Part shown: piece after piece, positions 8,875 to 37,000 of the stretch
Layout of the letters: each line of letters opens with the position of its first letter
Numbering within the stretch: the first letter of the stretch is position 1
Assembly (NCBI RefSeq): GCF_900105395.1
Contig: NZ_LT629775.1
Span: 8,955,501 to 9,019,500, forward strand
Direction of reading: 5' to 3'
Length of the DNA stretch: 64,000 bases
Origin: Streptomyces sp. TLI_053
Lineage (GTDB): Bacteria; Actinomycetota; Actinomycetes; Streptomycetales; Streptomycetaceae
The notes under the pieces: generated by a model
Database searches by the model: none
What the model saw: the letters and a program-made list of their open reading frames with translations, nothing else
Told to the model about the DNA's origin: nothing
Translations under genes and position numbers: made by a program

Positions 8875-9080
8875 GCTGCCGGGATTCGTCCCGGGGCCGC
8901 CGTACGGGGGTGGGGGGCTCGGCCGGCCGCGCCACCGGACCGCCGGGCACCGGAAACCACCCGGTCCGCCCGGCCATCGGCCGTCCCCGGGGCGAGCCGG
9001 CCGGTCCGTGCGACGATCCGGTTCGCCGCGCCCGGGACGATCACCGCGCGCCCCGCCTCCACGCCACGCAGCACCGCGCG

Positions 9081-9136
9081 CGCCACCGCGCCGGGATCGG
9101 CCGGGCGGAGCGCCGGCCGATCCCGGCGCGGTGGCG
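9081..9136 (-). terminator. Operon terminator hairpin 2 (24-bp perfect stem)
   Basis: Bases 9081-9104 are exactly complementary to 9113-9136, with an 8-nt loop (gcggagcg). Together with the hairpin at 9149-9189 it forms a tandem pair directly downstream of the mbtH-like gene in its direction of transcription, closing the 36-kb leftward operon. Confidence 0.75.
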
Positions 9137-9148
9137 GAGTTCCGCAAC

Positions 9149-9189
9149 GGGGCCACCCCGGCGGTCGCCCCGACCGCCGGGGTGGCCCC
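9149..9189 (-). terminator. Operon terminator hairpin 1 (19-bp stem)
   Basis: Bases 9149-9167 pair exactly with 9171-9189 around a 3-nt loop. The stem starts 27 nt after the mbtH-like stop codon. It is the first of two consecutive strong hairpins, as expected for strong termination of a long biosynthetic transcript. Confidence 0.75.
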
Positions 9190-9216
9190 GGCCAGGGTCC
9201 AGGAGCCGGGCCCTGG

Positions 9217-9378
9217 TCAGCCGAGCGGGCGGGGGTCGGGCCGGATCGCGTCCACGTGGGCCTCGCAGGCGTCCTCGGTGCCGGTGAAGCCGGTGGGGTG
9301 CCAGCCGGCGGGGGCGGGGCGGTCGGCGGGGTAGAGGGCGTACTGCTGCTGCTCGTTGACCAGGACGGTCCACTGCAC
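9217..9378 (-). CDS. mbtH: Short MbtH-like NRPS chaperone
   Basis: MbtH-like proteins bind NRPS adenylation domains and are often needed for their folding and activity. This 53-aa protein shows the family pattern: VLVNEQQQYALYP (usually VNxxxQxSLWP), PAGWHPTG, and a C-terminal DAIRPDPRPLG in place of the usual WTDxRP. It is shorter than typical members (about 60-75 aa), lacks the N-terminal NPF/DD segment, and has Tyr and Ile at two normally conserved Trp positions. The GTG at 9378 is chosen because GGAG lies 7 nt upstream. It is the last gene of the operon, 59 bp after the SDR, so it most likely serves the two NRPS proteins. Confidence 0.8.
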   Translation of the reverse strand: MQWTVLVNEQQQYALYPADRPAPAGWHPTGFTGTEDACEAHVDAIRPDPRPLG

Positions 9379-9437
9379 GGCGGGCTCCGGGGGTCGGTGG
9401 ACGGGAGGTGGGGACGGGAGGGCCGGGCGGGTTCCGG

Positions 9438-10181
9438 TCAGCGGAAGCCGCCGTCGATCCGCAGCACCTCGCCGGTGAGGTAGCCGGCCCGGTCGGAGAG
9501 CAGGAAGGCGACCAGGTCGGCCACCTCCTCCGGACGGCCGAGGCGGCGCAGCGCGACCTGGTCGAGCGCCTGGTCGACGGCCTCCTCCGGCAGTTGCGCG
9601 ACCAGGTCGGTGTCGATGTAGCCGGGGGCGACCACATTGGCGCGGATGCCGAAGCGGCCGACCTCCTGGGCGAGCGAGCGGGTGAAGCCGATGATGCCGG
9701 CCTTGGTCGCCGCGTAGTTGGTCTGGCCGGGGCTGCCGGCGATGCCGGCGACCGAGGACAGGTTGACGATCGCGCCGTGGCGGCGCAGCGCCATGCCGTC
9801 GATCACCGCGCGGCAGGCGTGGTAGACGCCGCTGAGGTTGACCTGGAGCACGTCGTGCCAGTCCTGGTCCTCCATCAGCAGCAGCGGGGTGTCGCGCAGG
9901 ATCGCTGCCGAGGTGACCAGGGCGGTGATCGGTCCGAGCGCGTCCTCGGCGCCGTCCACCAGCTCGCGGACGGCGTCCGGGTCGGCGACGTCGGTGCGCC
10001 GGACGTAGGCGGCGCGGCCGAGGTCCAGCAGCTCCTTCTCGAGCGAGCGGGCGGCGTCGGTGTCGGCGCTGTAGCAGAGCGCGATGTCGTACCCGTCCTC
10101 GGCCAGCCGCAGGGCGGTGGCGCGGCCGATGCCGCGGGTGCCGCCGGTGATCAGCGCGACGGGGTCGGCGGTCCGGTTCAT
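9438..10181 (-). CDS. FabG-like short-chain dehydrogenase/reductase
   Basis: This classical SDR has 247 aa and resembles 3-oxoacyl-ACP reductase. The cofactor motif TGGTRGIG lies at residues 12-19. The catalytic triad is Ser143, Tyr156 and Lys160 (LSSVAGIAGS, NYAATK). The family reduces a beta-ketoacyl thioester to the beta-hydroxyacyl form with NADPH. Its place inside the PKS/NRPS operon is informative, because the KS-AT-ACP protein encoded at 30501-34001 has no ketoreductase. A trans-acting reductase could give the beta-hydroxyl that later closes the depsipeptide ring. That role is inferred. It lies 60 bp downstream of the large NRPS and 59 bp upstream of mbtH. Confidence 0.85.
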   Translation of the reverse strand: MNRTADPVALITGGTRGIGRATALRLAEDGYDIALCYSADTDAARSLEKELLDLGRAAYVRRTDVADPDAVRELVDGAEDALGPITALVTSAAILRDTPLLLMEDQDWHDVLQVNLSGVYHACRAVIDGMALRRHGAIVNLSSVAGIAGSPGQTNYAATKAGIIGFTRSLAQEVGRFGIRANVVAPGYIDTDLVAQLPEEAVDQALDQVALRRLGRPEEVADLVAFLLSDRAGYLTGEVLRIDGGFR

Positions 10182-10241
10182 CGAGAGGCCTTTCGGGTCG
10201 GGCGGGCAGGGGAGAAGGCGGGTGGGGGAGAGGACGGGCGG

Positions 10242-21118
<10,877 letters not shown>

Positions 21119-21122
<4 letters not shown>

Positions 21123-24100
21123 GCCTGGTCTCCCGGGCCGGCGGTGTCCTCGGTGTCCTCCTCGGCCAGCAGGGCCTGGAGGCGGGCCTCCACCTCGTCG
21201 TCGGACAGGCCGGCGAGGTCGTCGAGTTCGTCCAGGTCGTCCAGGTCGTCCGTACCGTCGAGGCTGTCGGGGCCGTCGTGTCCGGCGCTCGTCCGCCCGG
21301 CCCCGGCGCGACTCAGGGCCTCGATGGTGTCCCCGTCGCCGCCTCCGTCGCCGCCGCCCCCGGCCAGCAGGTCGACGGTGTGGGCGACGGTGGGGGAGTG
21401 GAAGAAGTCCCGCAGGTCGAGCTCGGTGCCGAAGCGGCTCCGGATCCGGGTGTTGATCTGCACGGCGGCCAGCGAGTGGCCGCCCAGGGCGAAGAAGTCG
21501 TCGTGCACGCCGACCTCCTCGACGCCCAGCACCTCGCGCCAGAGCGCCGCGACGGCCTCCTCCCGCTCGGTCGCGGGTGCCACGAACGGGGTCGCCAGCT
21601 CGGGCCGGGGGTGGCTGCCGCCGAGCGGGGCCAGCTGCTCCAGCTCACGGGCCAGCAGCGCCGGGGTGATCGAGCGGGCCAGCCGCCGCAGTGCCGTGAA
21701 GTCCTGCGGGGTGACGACCAGGTGGGCCGGGAGGTCCGGCTGTGCCAGGACCCGGGCGAACGCGGCCCGGCCCTCCGCCTCGCCGAAGCCCTCGGCGAGC
21801 GCGGCCAGCGCCCCGGCGGCTCCCGTCCCGGTGGTCCCGGCCGTCGCGGTGCGCCCGGCGGCCCCGGTGGTCCCGTCGCCGGTGTCCGCGCCGGCCGCTT
21901 CCGCCTCCGCTACGGTCTGTCCGATCTGGGTCAGCAGCGCCTCGACGTCATTGATCCGCTTCACCGTGAAGTCGGTCACCGCGACCAGCAACCGGCCGTC
22001 CGGGTCCAGGAGTTCGAGGTCGCAGGTGAGGGTCTCCCCGGTCGACCCGGCCGGGTGCCTGATCTCCACCGCGACCTCCACCGTGCCGGTCAGCGGGTGC
22101 AGGATCCGCAGGCTGCGATAGGTCAGCGGGAGGTAGTACGGGTCCTCGGCGTGCAGCCGGAAGACGCCGCCGGCCATGTCGAGCAGGGCCGGGTGCAGCG
22201 GGTAGTCCGCCAGGTCGGCGAGGAAGGCCTCGTCCAGCCGGAGCGTGGCCAGCATCCGCCGTCCGCCGGTGCGGATGGTCTTCAGCACCTGCCAGCGCGG
22301 TCCGAACCAGAACCGCAGCGGCCCGCCGCCCTCCTCGAAGCGCTCCACCCCGAGCCGGCGCCGGATCTCCTCCTCGGTCTCCAGGACCTCCGTCACCTCG
22401 CAGCGCTCCGCCACCTCGGCCAGGTCGCGGACGACGTCGGGGCCGCGCTCGTGGAACGAGGCCGAGCCGGTCGCGTGCTCGCGCCACGGGGCGTCCGCCG
22501 CCGGGCGGCTGCGGACGGTGAAGTGCGGTCGGCCGTCGCGCTCCTCGACCGTGGTGAACACCGTCCGGGTCTGCCCGTCGGGGACGATCACGGGCGTCAT
22601 GAACAGCACGTCGTGCAGCTCGGTCTCACGCCCCCCGGCCTGCCCGGCCAGGGCGGCCCGCACCAGTTCGAGGTAGGCGGTGCCCGGCACCAGGCCGTGG
22701 CCCATCAGCCGGTGGTCGTCGACGATCCAGCTGTCCGCGGTGGAGAGCACCGTCTCGTACACGACGGTGGTGCCCTCGGCGCGGACCGGGCGCAGCAGCG
22801 GGTGGCCGGTGTCCGGTCCAGTGGCCGATGCCCGGGCGGTGAGACCGGCGGCCATGCCGACGCCCTCCCAGGTGCCCCAGCCGAGCGCCGTGACCGGACG
22901 GCCCTGCCGGCGCCGCCACTGGGCGAAGGCGTCCAGGAAGGCGTTGGCCGCGCCGTAGTCGCTCTGGCCGGGGCCGCCCAGGACGGCGCTGACCGAGGAG
23001 CAGAGCAGCAGGAAGTCCAGCGGGTCGTCCGCGCACAGCCGGTCCAGCAGCAGGGTGCCGACGGTCTTCGCCGCCAGGACCGCGTCGGCGTCCGCCCGGG
23101 TCCGGCGGGCGAGCATGCCGGTGGACGGTGCCCCGGCCGCGTGCACCACGCCGTTCAGCGGGCCGAACCGGGCGCGCAGGGCGGCCAGCGCGGCGCCGAG
23201 TTCGCGCTCGTCGGTGACGTCGGCCCGCAGCAGCGCGATCCGTGCGCCGCGCTCCCGGAGTCGGGTGAGCCGGCGGATCCGGGCGCCGGTCGGGTCCTGC
23301 TCGCCGTGCTCCTCCAGCCAGGCCGGCCAGTCCTCCTCGGCGGGGAAGTCGGAGCGGCCGAGCAGGCCGAGCACCGGTGCCCGCACGCCCTCGGCCAGCT
23401 GTTCGGCGAGGGCCAGGCCGACGCCGCCGAGGCCTCCGGTGACCAGGTAGACGCCGCCGTCGCGGGTGTGCGCCGGAAGGTCGGCCGGTGCCTCCGTCGC
23501 GTCCCGGGCCGGTACCCCGGTCGCGTCCCGGGCCGGTGCCTCGGTCGCCTCCCAGGCCGGTCCGTCGCTCGCGTCCCCGGCCGGGAGCGGGAGCGGGTCG
23601 AACTCCCGCACCCACCAGTGCCGGCCGCGCAGGGCCAGCTCGCGCTCCTCCGGGTCGCGCAGCAGCAGCTCGAGCACCGCGCGCACCGCCTCCTCCGCCG
23701 GGGCGGCCGGGTCGGCGCCGGTGACGTCCAGCAGGCGGCAGCCGACGTCCGGCAGCTCCTGGGGGATCACCGTGCAGGGGCCGGCCAGCATGGCCTGCTC
23801 GGGCCGCAGCGGCTCGTCGCCGGTGACGCCGTGGACGCCCCGGCAGAGCACGTCGACGGTGACCGGGACGGCGGGGCGGGCGTCGGTGAGGGCCTGGGCG
23901 AGGGCGGCCAGGCTGTCGGGGCCGAGCCTGCGGGCGGCGTTCAGCCGGGCCTCGTCCAGTGCCTCGCCGTCCAGCACGTCGCTGTCGGACAGGTCGTCAC
24001 CGAGGCTGAACAGGTGCACCAGGCGCAGCGAGTCCGCGCCGCGGAGGTCCAGCGTGCCGAGCAGTCCGGCGGCCTGGGCACGGTCGTCCGGGTCCAGCGA

Positions 24101-27088
24101 CCAGGCGTCGGTGCCGCGGGCGTGCGGGCCGGGGACGCGCAGCCCGTCGGTGCGCTCGGAGCCGTCGGTGGTGCCGACCCGGACCACGGCGGCGCCGCCC
24201 TCGGCCAGCCGCCCGGCCAGTGCGGCGCCGAGGCCGGTGTTGTCGCCCAGCACCACCCACAGCGGCCCGCTGCCGGGACGGCTCCTGCCGGTCCGGACGG
24301 CGGGACCGGTCCGCGGGGCCAGCCGCCGCCAGCCGGGGGTGCGGAACCAGTCCTCGACCGGGACCGGTCCGGCCGGGGACGCGCCGGTGCCGGCCGCCGG
24401 GCCGCTCGCGGCGGCGCCGTCCGGCTCCACCCAGTAGCGTTCGCGCTGGAAGGCGTAGCCGGGCAGCCGCAGCACCCGCCCGTCGGCGCCCGGCCGCAGC
24501 ACGTCCCGGTCGATCGGGACGCCCGCGCTCCACAGCGCGCCCAGGCCCCGGAGCAGCACGAGCGCGTCGTCCTCCCGCTCCTGCGGGTGGCGCAGCGAGC
24601 CGATCACCGTCCGGCCCTCCTGCCAGGCGCCGTGGCGGCGGACGAAGTCGCCGAGGGTGCGGCCGGGGCCGACCTCCAGCAGCACCCAGGACGGGTCGGC
24701 GAGCAGCAGGGCCGCGGCGTCGGCGAAGCGGACCGGCTGCCGCAGGTGACGGCCCCAGTACTCGGGGTCGGTCGCCTCCCGCTCGGTGATCCAGGTGCCG
24801 GTGACGTTGGAGCAGAACGGGATCCTCGGCGGGTCGAGCCGCACCGAGCGGACCGCCTCGACCAGCGGGCCGACGGCGCCGTCCATGGCGGGGGAGTGGA
24901 AGCCGTGCGAGGTGTGCAGCCGGCGGCAGGGGATGTCGGCCTCCTTGAGCCGCCGCTCCAGCCCGTCCACCGCGTCGGCGGGGCCGGAGACGACGCTCAG
25001 CCCGGTGGAGTTGAGGGCGGCCACGGCGAGGCCGGCGCCCTCGGCCAGCCAGGGCGCGAGGTCCCGCTCGGACAGGAAGACGGTGAGCATCGACCCGGCG
25101 GGCATCGCCGCGACCAGCCGGCCCCGGGCCGCCACCAGCCCCACCGCGTCCTCGAGTCCGAACACGCCGGCCAGGCAGGCGGCGACGTACTCGCCGACGC
25201 TGTGGCCGACCATCGCGTCCGGCCGCACGCCCCAGGCCGTCCACTGCCGCGCCAGCGCGTACTCCACCAGGAACAGCGCGGGCTGGGCGTACTCGGTGCG
25301 GGTCAGCCGTTCCTCCGCCGCCGCGGCCGCCCCGGGGGCGGGAAACAGCAGGGCGCGCGGGTCCTCGCCCAGCTCGGCGGCGAACAGCTCGGCGCAGTGG
25401 TCGAGTTCGGCGGTGAACACCGGCTCCCGGCGGTACAGGCCGCGGGCCATGTCGACGTACTGGGTGCCCTGGCCGGGGAACAGGAACGCCACCCGGGCGC
25501 CCTCGGCGGCCTCCGTCGTGGCGGCGGCGGTCACGGCGCGCAGCGCGGCCACCGCCCCGGCCCGGTCCGGGGCCACCGGGGCGGCGCGCCGGCCGAAGGC
25601 GCGCCGCCGGTGGGTGAGGGTGTGGGCGAGGTCGTCGAGCCGCAGTCCGGGGTGGGCCTCCAGGTGGTCGGCGAGCCGTCGGGCGCCCTCGGCGACGGCC
25701 TCGGCGGTGCGGCCGGAGAGCGGGAGCAGGACCGGCGCGGTCTCCTCGTCGCCGCCCTCCTCCGCCGGCGCCGGCGTGGGGGCCTCCTCCAGCACCAGGT
25801 GCACATTGGTGCCGCCGATGCCGAAGGAACTGACCCCGGCCCGGCGCGGACGCTCCCCCCGGGGCCACGGCCGCAGCCGGTCGTTGACGAAGAACGGGCC
25901 GGACTCCAGGTCGAGTTCGGGATTGGGCTTGGTGAAGTGCAGGGACGCCGGGATGGCCTCGTGCCGCAGCGCCAGCACCGTCTTGATCAGCGCGGCGACC
26001 CCGGCGGCGGCGTCCAGGTGGCCGATGTTGCTCTTCACCGAGCCGATCGCGCAGTAGCCGGTCTCCTCGGTGTCCTCGCGGAAGGCCCGGGTCAGCGCGG
26101 CGATCTCGATCGGGTCGCCGAGCGCGGTGCCGGTGCCGTGCGTCTCCACGTAGCCGACCGAGCCCGCGTCGACCCCGGCCATCGCCAGCGCCTCGGAGAC
26201 CACCGCAGCCTGCCCGTCGACGCTCGGCGCGGTGTAACCGGCCTTCAGCGAACCGTCGTTGTTGACCGCCGAGCCCAGCACCACGGCGTCCACCGGGTCG
26301 CCGTCGCGCCGTGCGTCGGTCAGGCGGCGCAGCACCACCACGCCGACGCCGTTGCCGGGCACGGTGCCGCCCGCCGAGGCGTCGAACGGCCGGCAGTGCC
26401 CGTCGGGGGAGAGGATGCCGCCCGGCTCGTACTGGTAGCCCTGCTCCAGCGGGGAGCCGATCGACACCCCACCGGCCAGGGCGAGGTCGCACTCGCCGTT
26501 CAGCAGGCTCTGGCAGGCCAGGTGGACGGCGGTGAGCGAGGTCGAGCACGCGGTCTGCACGCTCATCGCCGGGCCGGTCAGGCCCAGCTTGTAGGCGGCC
26601 CTGGTGGCCAGGAAGTCCTTGTCGGAGGCCAGCAGCGTCTGGTACGGCCCCGCCGACTCGAAGACCCGGCGGTTGGCGGTGACGTTGTGCAGCAGATAGG
26701 TGTTCATCCCGGCGCCGGCGAACACGCCGATCCGGCCCTCGAAGTCCTCCGGCACGCAGCCCGCCGACTCCAGGGCCTCCCAGGCGCACTCCAGGAACAC
26801 CCGGTGCTGCGGGTCCATGATCTCGGCCTCGCGCGGGTTGTAGCCGAAGAAGGCCGCGTCGAAGCGGTCGGCCCCGGCGAGCACCCCCTTGGCCCGGACG
26901 TAGCCGTCCCGGCCGGACACCTCCGGGTCCACCCCGGCGGCCCGCAGCCCGGCTTCGGAGAGCACCTCGATCGACTCCCGGCCCTCCTCCAGGTTCCTCC
27001 AGAAGGTGTCGACGTCGGGGGCACCGGGGAAGCGGCCGGCCATCCCCACGACGGCGATCTGGTCGAGTTCTTCGGACATCTCCGGCAT
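21119..27088 (-). CDS. PKS module KS-AT(malonyl)-KR-DH-T
   Basis: This single-module type I PKS has 1989 aa and follows the serine NRPS. From the ATG at 27088 (AGGTGA 5 nt upstream; a GTG at 27112 is also possible), the KS occupies about 10-435 with Cys181 in TACSTS and His317 in THGTGT. The AT is about 535-830 with Ser630 in GHSVGEY and HTSHGFHS, the malonyl-type motif. The KR is about 1210-1400 with Tyr1378, and lacks an LDD motif. The DH is about 1445-1715 with His1459 in HRLMGHGLVP and Asp1637. The carrier is about 1840-1910 with Ser1872 in ALGGHSL. The DH lies after the KR, the reverse of the usual order, and the carrier resembles a peptidyl rather than an acyl carrier. The product step is a 2,3-unsaturated two-carbon extension of seryl. 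The acidic C-terminus (DDLDDLDELDDLAGL, DDEVEARLQALLAEE) looks like a docking segment for the next NRPS. Confidence 0.92.
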
Positions 27089-27121
27089 CGGGGTCACCTG
27101 TCGCTCTCTCACATCGCGCTC

Positions 27122-33997
<6,876 letters not shown>

Positions 33998-34001
<4 letters not shown>

Positions 34002-37000
34002 CGTCCCTGCCCCCGGTCGGTCGGATCGGCACTGGTGTCGAACTGCTCGGTCTTGGCGAGGAGGAGGGCCTCCAGTTCGCGTTCCGACAGCCCGTCGAGG
34101 TCCTCGGGGCCGACGGGGCCGTAGGGGTCCGCGGGCCCGTGGAGGTCGACCTCGGCGCCGTGGAACCGGTGGAGGCCGGCGTCCGGGCGGTGCGGTCGGT
34201 CGGGGCGGTGCGGGTGGTGCGGGGCTTCGGCGTCCTCGGCCCCGGCGGCGGCCCCGGCGGCGGCCTCCAGCGGGATCCCCATCCGTTCGGCGAGGAACGG
34301 CACCAGGGCGTCCAGCGTCGGGTACTGCCAGCCCAGCGTGGCGGGCAGCGGGACGCCGAGGGACAGCTCCAGCCGCGAACGCAGCTCCAGGGTCCGCATC
34401 GAGTCGAAGCCGAGGCCGGCCAGCGGCGCCGAGCTGTCGATCGCCGCCGGGTCCGGCGCCCCCGGGCCGTCCAGCACCCGGGCGGCCAGCTCCCGGCAGT
34501 GCCGGACCAGCAGGGCCCGGCGGCGCCGGCCCGGCTCGACCGCCAGCAGCTGCCGCCGGAGCGCCTCCCCGCCGTCGGAGTCCGCCGCCGCTGCGCCGGT
34601 CCCGGGAGAGCCGCCCTGTGCGGTGCCCGCGCCGCCCGCCGAGCGGACGATCGCGGCCGGGCTGCCCAACAGCCGGGCGAGGGAGGACAGTCCGGCGCCG
34701 TCCACGCTCAGCGCGGGCAGTCCGACGGCCCTGCGGTACCCGGCGAGCGCGTCCAGGCAGGCACCGAGCGCCGTGGCCCGGCCGGGTGCGGAGGCCGGGT
34801 CGGCCAGCACCAGGAAGTCCAACGGCCTTTCGGCGGTGGCGAGATGGAGCCGCCAGGCGTCGGCGGCCGGGCCGGCCGCGGTCAGCGGGTCTTCCTCGTC
34901 CTCCGCCGGTCCGTCGCCGTCCGCCGCATCCGCCGTCGCGAGGTGCGCCGCCTCGGCGCCCGCGAGGTGCACCACCCCGGCCAGCGGCGCCGCCGGGGTG
35001 TCGAACGCGGCCACCGCGGCGGCCACCTCCTCGGCACTGGACGGATCGGCGACCGGCAGCACCGTCTCCACGCCCCGGGCGCGCAGTTCGGCCACCACCG
35101 GCTCCGCGGCGGCGTCCGCGGCCGAGCCGGGGGAGCCGAGCAGGGCGATCCGCCGTGCCCCCAGGTCCGCCAGCCGGCGGGCCGCGGCCAGGGCCACCGG
35201 GGTGGTGCCTCCGGTGACCAGGTAGCCGGCCCGGGCCCGGACCACCGAGCGGGTCGGCGGCACCGCGAGTTCGGGCTCCGGCTCCGGACGCAGCACCAGC
35301 TTGCCGGTGTGCCGGGCCTGCGCCATCGCCGCGAACGCCTCCCGGGCCCCGGCGAACGGGTGGACGGTGACCGGCAGCGGCCCGAAGCCGCCGTCCTCGA
35401 ACCCCCGCACCACCTCCTCGAACAGCTCGGCCAGCAGTTCCGGTTGCGCGTGGAAGGTGTGGTCCAGGTCGACCGCGAACAGCGCCCGGTTCGCCTTCAG
35501 CCCGCCGAGGCCGATCGGACTGTCGTCGTGGATGTCGCGCTTGCCCAGTTCGACGAACCGCCCGCCCGGCGCCAGCAGCGCCAGACCGCGCCGCAACGCC
35601 TCCCCGGTCAGCGAGTTGAGCACCACATCGACCCCGCGCCCGTCGGTGGCCGCCGCGACCTCCGCCGCGAAGTCCGTCGAGCGGGAGTCCGCCACCAGCT
35701 CCACGCCGTCGAGTTCGTTCAGGAAGCGGCGCTTGGCGGCCGTGCCCGCGGTGGCGAACACCCGCGCCCCGCACCGCCGGGCCACCGCCAGCGCGGCCAG
35801 GCCCACACCGCCGCTCGCCGAGTGGACCAGCACCGTCTCGCCCGCCCGCAGCCGGGCCAAGTGCCGCAGCCCGTACACGGCGGTGAGGTAGGCCACCGGC
35901 ACCGCCGCCGCCTGCTCGTCGTCCAGTGCCGACGGCCTCGGCGCCACCAGGTGCTCCTCGGTGGTGGTCCAGGCCGCGAGCGCGGACGGCGCGACCGCCA
36001 TCACCCGGTCGCCGACCCGGAAGCGCTCGACCCCCGGGCCGACCGCGCTCACCCGGCCCGCGCACTCGACCCCCAGCGGGACGGTGCCGGCCGCGCCCGG
36101 GTAGGCGCCCATCGCCTTGAGCACGTCGCTGAAGTTCAGCCCCGCCGCCGCGACCTCGATCTCCACCTGGCCGGGGCCGGGCGCGGTCCGCTCCCAGCGG
36201 GTCGGCGTCAGGCTCTCCAGCAGACCGGGCCGGACCGCCAGCAACCGTTGGTTGGTGTCCAGCTCGGGATCGAACGGCCGCCGCTGCCAAGCGGGTTCGG
36301 TGCCGTCGGCGGAGTCCTGCGGCACCCGGACCGGTGTGTACGCGAGCGGTCCGCGCAGCGCGGCGGAGAACTCCCCGGCCGGGCGCAGCAGCACGTCCAG
36401 CAGCCGGGCGGCGTCGTCCCGCGCCGGGTCCGGGTCGAGGTCCACCAGCAGCGGGCGGGGCGCGTCCGTCCCCGCCGGGGCCACCTCGGCCGCACCCCAC
36501 AGCAGCGCCTGCACCGGGTCGGGCGCCCCGTCCCGCTCGGTCACCCGCTGCCCGCCCCGGGTCAGCAGCACCAGGCGAGGGGCTCCGGGCAGCCCCTCGG
36601 CGGCCAGTTCCCGGACCAGCGGCGGGGCCGGGCGGAGGGTGTCCTCGCGCGCCGCCGGGAGCGGGAACGGCACCGGGCCCCGCGGCGCCGGTCCGGCGGC
36701 CGCGTCCAGGGCCCAGGCGTACAGGACCCCGGCCCACGGCTCGTCGCCGGCCGCGCGCAGCTCCTTGAGCAGCGCGGCGAGGTCCTCCGGGCGGGCCGGG
36801 TCGAGCTCGTACCGCAGCGGGTCGATCCGCCGGGAACGGCCGCCCGGGGTGACGGTCACCCAGCTGCCGCGCCGGGCGACGAGTTCGGCGCCCAGGGCGC
36901 CGGCCGTGCCCGCGCGGTCGGCGAAGAGCAGCCAGCGGCCCGGTGCGCCGGCCGGCGCGCCCGTGCCGTGCCCGGCCTCGGCCCACTCCAGGGCGAACAG

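Larger units (their letters stand above)
8690..9216. other. Non-coding stretch between chitinase promoter and end of PKS/NRPS operon
   Basis: No gene is supported. The chitinase-proximal half holds two palindromes and a comparatively AT-rich patch around 8820-8860. The far half holds two long hairpins (9081-9136 and 9149-9189). Open frames here are high-GC artefacts without recognisable products. Confidence 0.65.
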
